From positions 1 to 64,000 of the forward strand of contig NW_019774147.1 of NCBI RefSeq assembly GCF_001039355.2: a stretch of DNA of 64,000 nucleotides, in the 5' to 3' direction. This document shows, piece by piece, positions 61,701 to 64,000 of the stretch; the first letter of the stretch is position 1, and each line of letters opens with the position of its first letter. Position numbers and translations under genes: made by a program. The DNA is from Lingula anatina. Its lineage: Eukaryota; Brachiopoda; Lingulata; Lingulida; Lingulidae. The notes beneath the pieces are model-generated. The model was not told where the DNA came from. It made no database searches and worked only from the letters and a program-made list of their open reading frames with translations.

Positions 61701-63965
61701 TCGCTATAAGTGACATCTTTTAAGTTTTACATGTATTGCTAATAACATGTCTTTCATGGATCAGTTCTTAAACATTATCTCTGGAATATTAGTGCTAGTA
61801 GTATACTATCTTTTTTTTTTTCATTCCAGGCCTTGGAAGCTAAGCAGATGAAGGGTCAGTATGATACGTCCTTACATCTTAAAGCACAGGTGGACAATCT
61901 ACAAGGGAGGAATGATGAACTCAGGAGAGAGCTGAGGGAAGCCCGGTTTGAAGCAAACAAGGCTAGATCTGAAGCTGAAAAGACCCTTGAAAGGGTAATT
62001 ATAAGAATACCATTAAGAGTTAGCGGTTTGTGAGTTAGAATCTATTTGTTAAATTAAGCCTATGGGCTTACACATGTAGCCCTCAGAAGTATCATTATAA
62101 AACTTGTATCAGAGGTTACAATCATCTTCATAGTCATCACAATACAAGGATGGATGCAGCACATATTTTTTGGCAACTAACGAAGATAGACAAGGAGGGA
62201 CAGTCCTACTTTATAAATAAATAAAAAAAATGGATCCTGTCTATGAAAGCACTCACCATAGCATTAGTATTGGTCACTTGGAAAGTGCTTAAGTCTACAG
62301 TGCACGCCGACTGTAGACTTTAAAGTACTATATTATTATTGTTTTAATTGTATGATTAGGTAACCAAGCTCCAAAATGATATCAAAGTCCTCCAAGAGGC
62401 AGGTGCAGGTGCTGGAATGCTGCAGACCCTGGCACTACCTGAAGGCATGGCCCCCACCAGTGCTGATGTCATAGCCAGTCTTAATGAACACCTGGTACAG
62501 ACAATACAGGTAAAACATCAGCTCAGCCAGCCCAACTTAGTAGATTGACAGATTTACAGATGCAGTAGACACCACATAGCTCATCATCTTGTGACTTGAA
62601 GTATGGTTGATCATCAACAAATTTTGTGGAAGGGATTTTTTTCCTTTGGTTCAAGGTGAAAGTTTGATATTCTGGTAACTTGAACAGACTTTATCTGTCC
62701 TACAGTGTCCGAATTATGTGGAGTCTGCTGTACTTTATTTTATGTCTTTTGATAACTGAAGTATGATGTATAAGAGATATTTCAGATATATGAAATATCA
62801 AGAACAAATACCAACTCTTCTTAAGAGGTGATATGGCGTCATCTATAGTATTGATTTTGTCTGTGTGCTAATCCTGTCTGGAATCATTAAATAATGTGGT
62901 TTTGTTTTAATTTTTCTTGCCTTCTTGTTTATTCCAGGAACTCTCACTAAAAGAAGAAATGATCAATAAAATGGAAGCCTCATTGGAGACTTTTAAGAGA
63001 AAATTTGCAGTGATGCGTCATCAGCAAGGTCTAGTCTACCAAGAATACATACAGGAAAAGAAGGTAAGAAGAACACTGTCATTATATGTCTAAAATTCCA
63101 CTTCTTTTACTTGTCTTTATGAAAGAAAAAACTATGCAGATAATAATTATGATACTGAAGAATCTCACAAAAATGTCATGATCATTTTTTCATTATTTTT
63201 TCAGACCTGGGAAGAAGATAAACAAAAATTGGAGAATGATTTAAAGAATTCAGAAGGAATTCACAGTGAAGATAAAGTTCGCTTACAGGAATTTGATGTG
63301 AGTATGTGCAGGAAGATATGCATATTTGTCTTTTGGTGTGCAGTTAAGGGTTTACAAACAAATTTTTGAAAGATGCACCAGATGTTAGTGTAGCTGCAGT
63401 ATTATTGAATTCTCATTTAAAATAAGTTTTATATTTACAGAAGTTTGTTAATGCTTTAAATTTAGGTTTTTGCTCATTGAAGATATGAAGATATTTTTCA
63501 CTTTTTGTATGCCAAATGTGAATTTTATCATTATGTTAATTATTATTATTGTTGATTTATTTTTTCTTCACAATAGCGTTTATTAGACACCTTGTCTAAA
63601 GATGATATTGAAGTGCGCCGGCGTCTGGCAGATATGACCAGAAAGATCACAGTACTACGGGTGAATGAGAAAGCATTGACCAGGAGGTATAACAGCATGC
63701 AGGAAGTTGAAGGATATCTTAGAAAGGTAAGTGTAGGAATGATCTTTATATTAAATATTAAATGATAAATGGAAATACAGACCTCTAACACGGCTTGAAT
63801 ATACCGTTTTGTTTAATTAGTATACTGTATTTGATTGTCAAACTATTTGATGCAGTTTTTATCCAAGTCCACCTGTTTTTGTAGGAAGGCAACAAATTGA
63901 AGAATGAGATGGTTGCTATGGAAACTGCTGTAACGGAAAGACTTGGGTATCTACAGAGATATAAG
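55759..63965 (+). CDS. CEP290: CEP290, ciliary transition-zone coiled-coil protein (N-terminal ~24 coding exons)
   Basis: Coding exons: 55759-55851, 56112-56253, 56402-56457, 56606-56773, 57000-57053, 57303-57455, 57988-58101, 58327-58395, 58594-58683, 58870-58992, 59131-59248, 59470-59576, 59684-59755, 59919-59989, 60243-60432, 60648-60860, 61087-61258, 61530-61588, 61830-61994, 62360-62509, 62938-63063, 63205-63297, 63577-63726, 63885-63965; phases agree throughout. The start MAPLDWDRLMAINPEDM aligns with vertebrate CEP290. Strong family matches are DEIMVAVNNKVQEWK, DENEAVRRKAGLEAKDIDLS, EEGxMKEILQALKEQ-like KKLEQGMKEILQALKEQ, SLHLKAQVDNLQGRNDELRR, RKFAVMRHQQGLVYQEYI and RKITVLRVNEKALTRRY. 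The product is almost continuous coiled coil. CEP290 bridges microtubules and membrane at the ciliary transition zone. About 900-950 residues of a ~2,400-residue protein are here; the gene continues right. A small exon between 60,860 and 61,087 cannot be excluded. Confidence 0.95.
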
Positions 63966-64000
63966 GTATAGTACAGTTGGTCATGATGAAAAAGCACAGG

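Noticed and set aside
1-64000. tRNA, rRNA or CRISPR-like arrays
   Set aside because: No cloverleaf with B box, no rRNA core sequence and no regularly spaced repeat-spacer structure was seen; the 146-bp array is contiguous.

Overview
This is a eukaryotic genomic window: AT-rich, with GT-AG introns, small exons, many microsatellites and several transposon classes. Frequent tacatgta-type palindromes, a Helitron-type element carrying 146-bp core repeats, and secreted D8C-domain proteins suggest a lophotrochozoan, probably a bivalve mollusc. That is an inference; no species marker is present. Gene models below were assembled by eye from splice sites. In every multi-exon model the phases agree, and every complete CDS length is a multiple of three.

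Layout. (1) 1-3,602, minus strand: two tandem paralogues encoding secreted, uromodulin-like (D8C) proteins; the first runs off the left edge. (2) 5,980-27,123: a duplicated head-to-head gene pair. Each unit has a minus-strand 6-7 exon gene of unrecognised family (here X1, X2) and a divergent plus-strand two-exon gene for a ~113-aa Cys/His-rich protein (Y1, Y2). The intergenic promoter of copy 2 has been amplified to four tandem units with decayed copies of Y exon 1. X2 is inflated to 9.4 kb by intronic repeats, a MITE and a Penelope-like reverse-transcriptase relic. (3) 27.1-37.2 kb: gene-poor, with two MITEs, a LINE tail, an internally deleted Tc1 transposase, a possible YqaJ/SWIM-type relic, and a Helitron-like element whose 146-bp repeats each carry nuclear-receptor-type half sites. 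(4) 37.2-51.2 kb, plus strand: a LRRK-family ROCO kinase (Roc GTPase, COR, kinase, C-terminal propeller). No LRR or ankyrin exons were found upstream. Two blocks of this gene are duplicated in the sequence, each beside a single N. One of the copies differs by a Helitron insertion with a matching empty site in the other. This is best read as two haplotypes placed in series by the assembler. (5) 54,080-54,514, minus strand: an intronless peroxisomal SCP2-domain protein. It sits head-to-head with (6) CEP290 (plus strand, 54.9-64.0 kb), a ciliary transition-zone coiled-coil protein whose first ~25 exons are present before the window ends.

The right half holds conserved housekeeping or ciliary and signalling genes. 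The left half is a fast-evolving, lineage-specific region with recent local duplications, and it contains the least characterised genes (X and Y).
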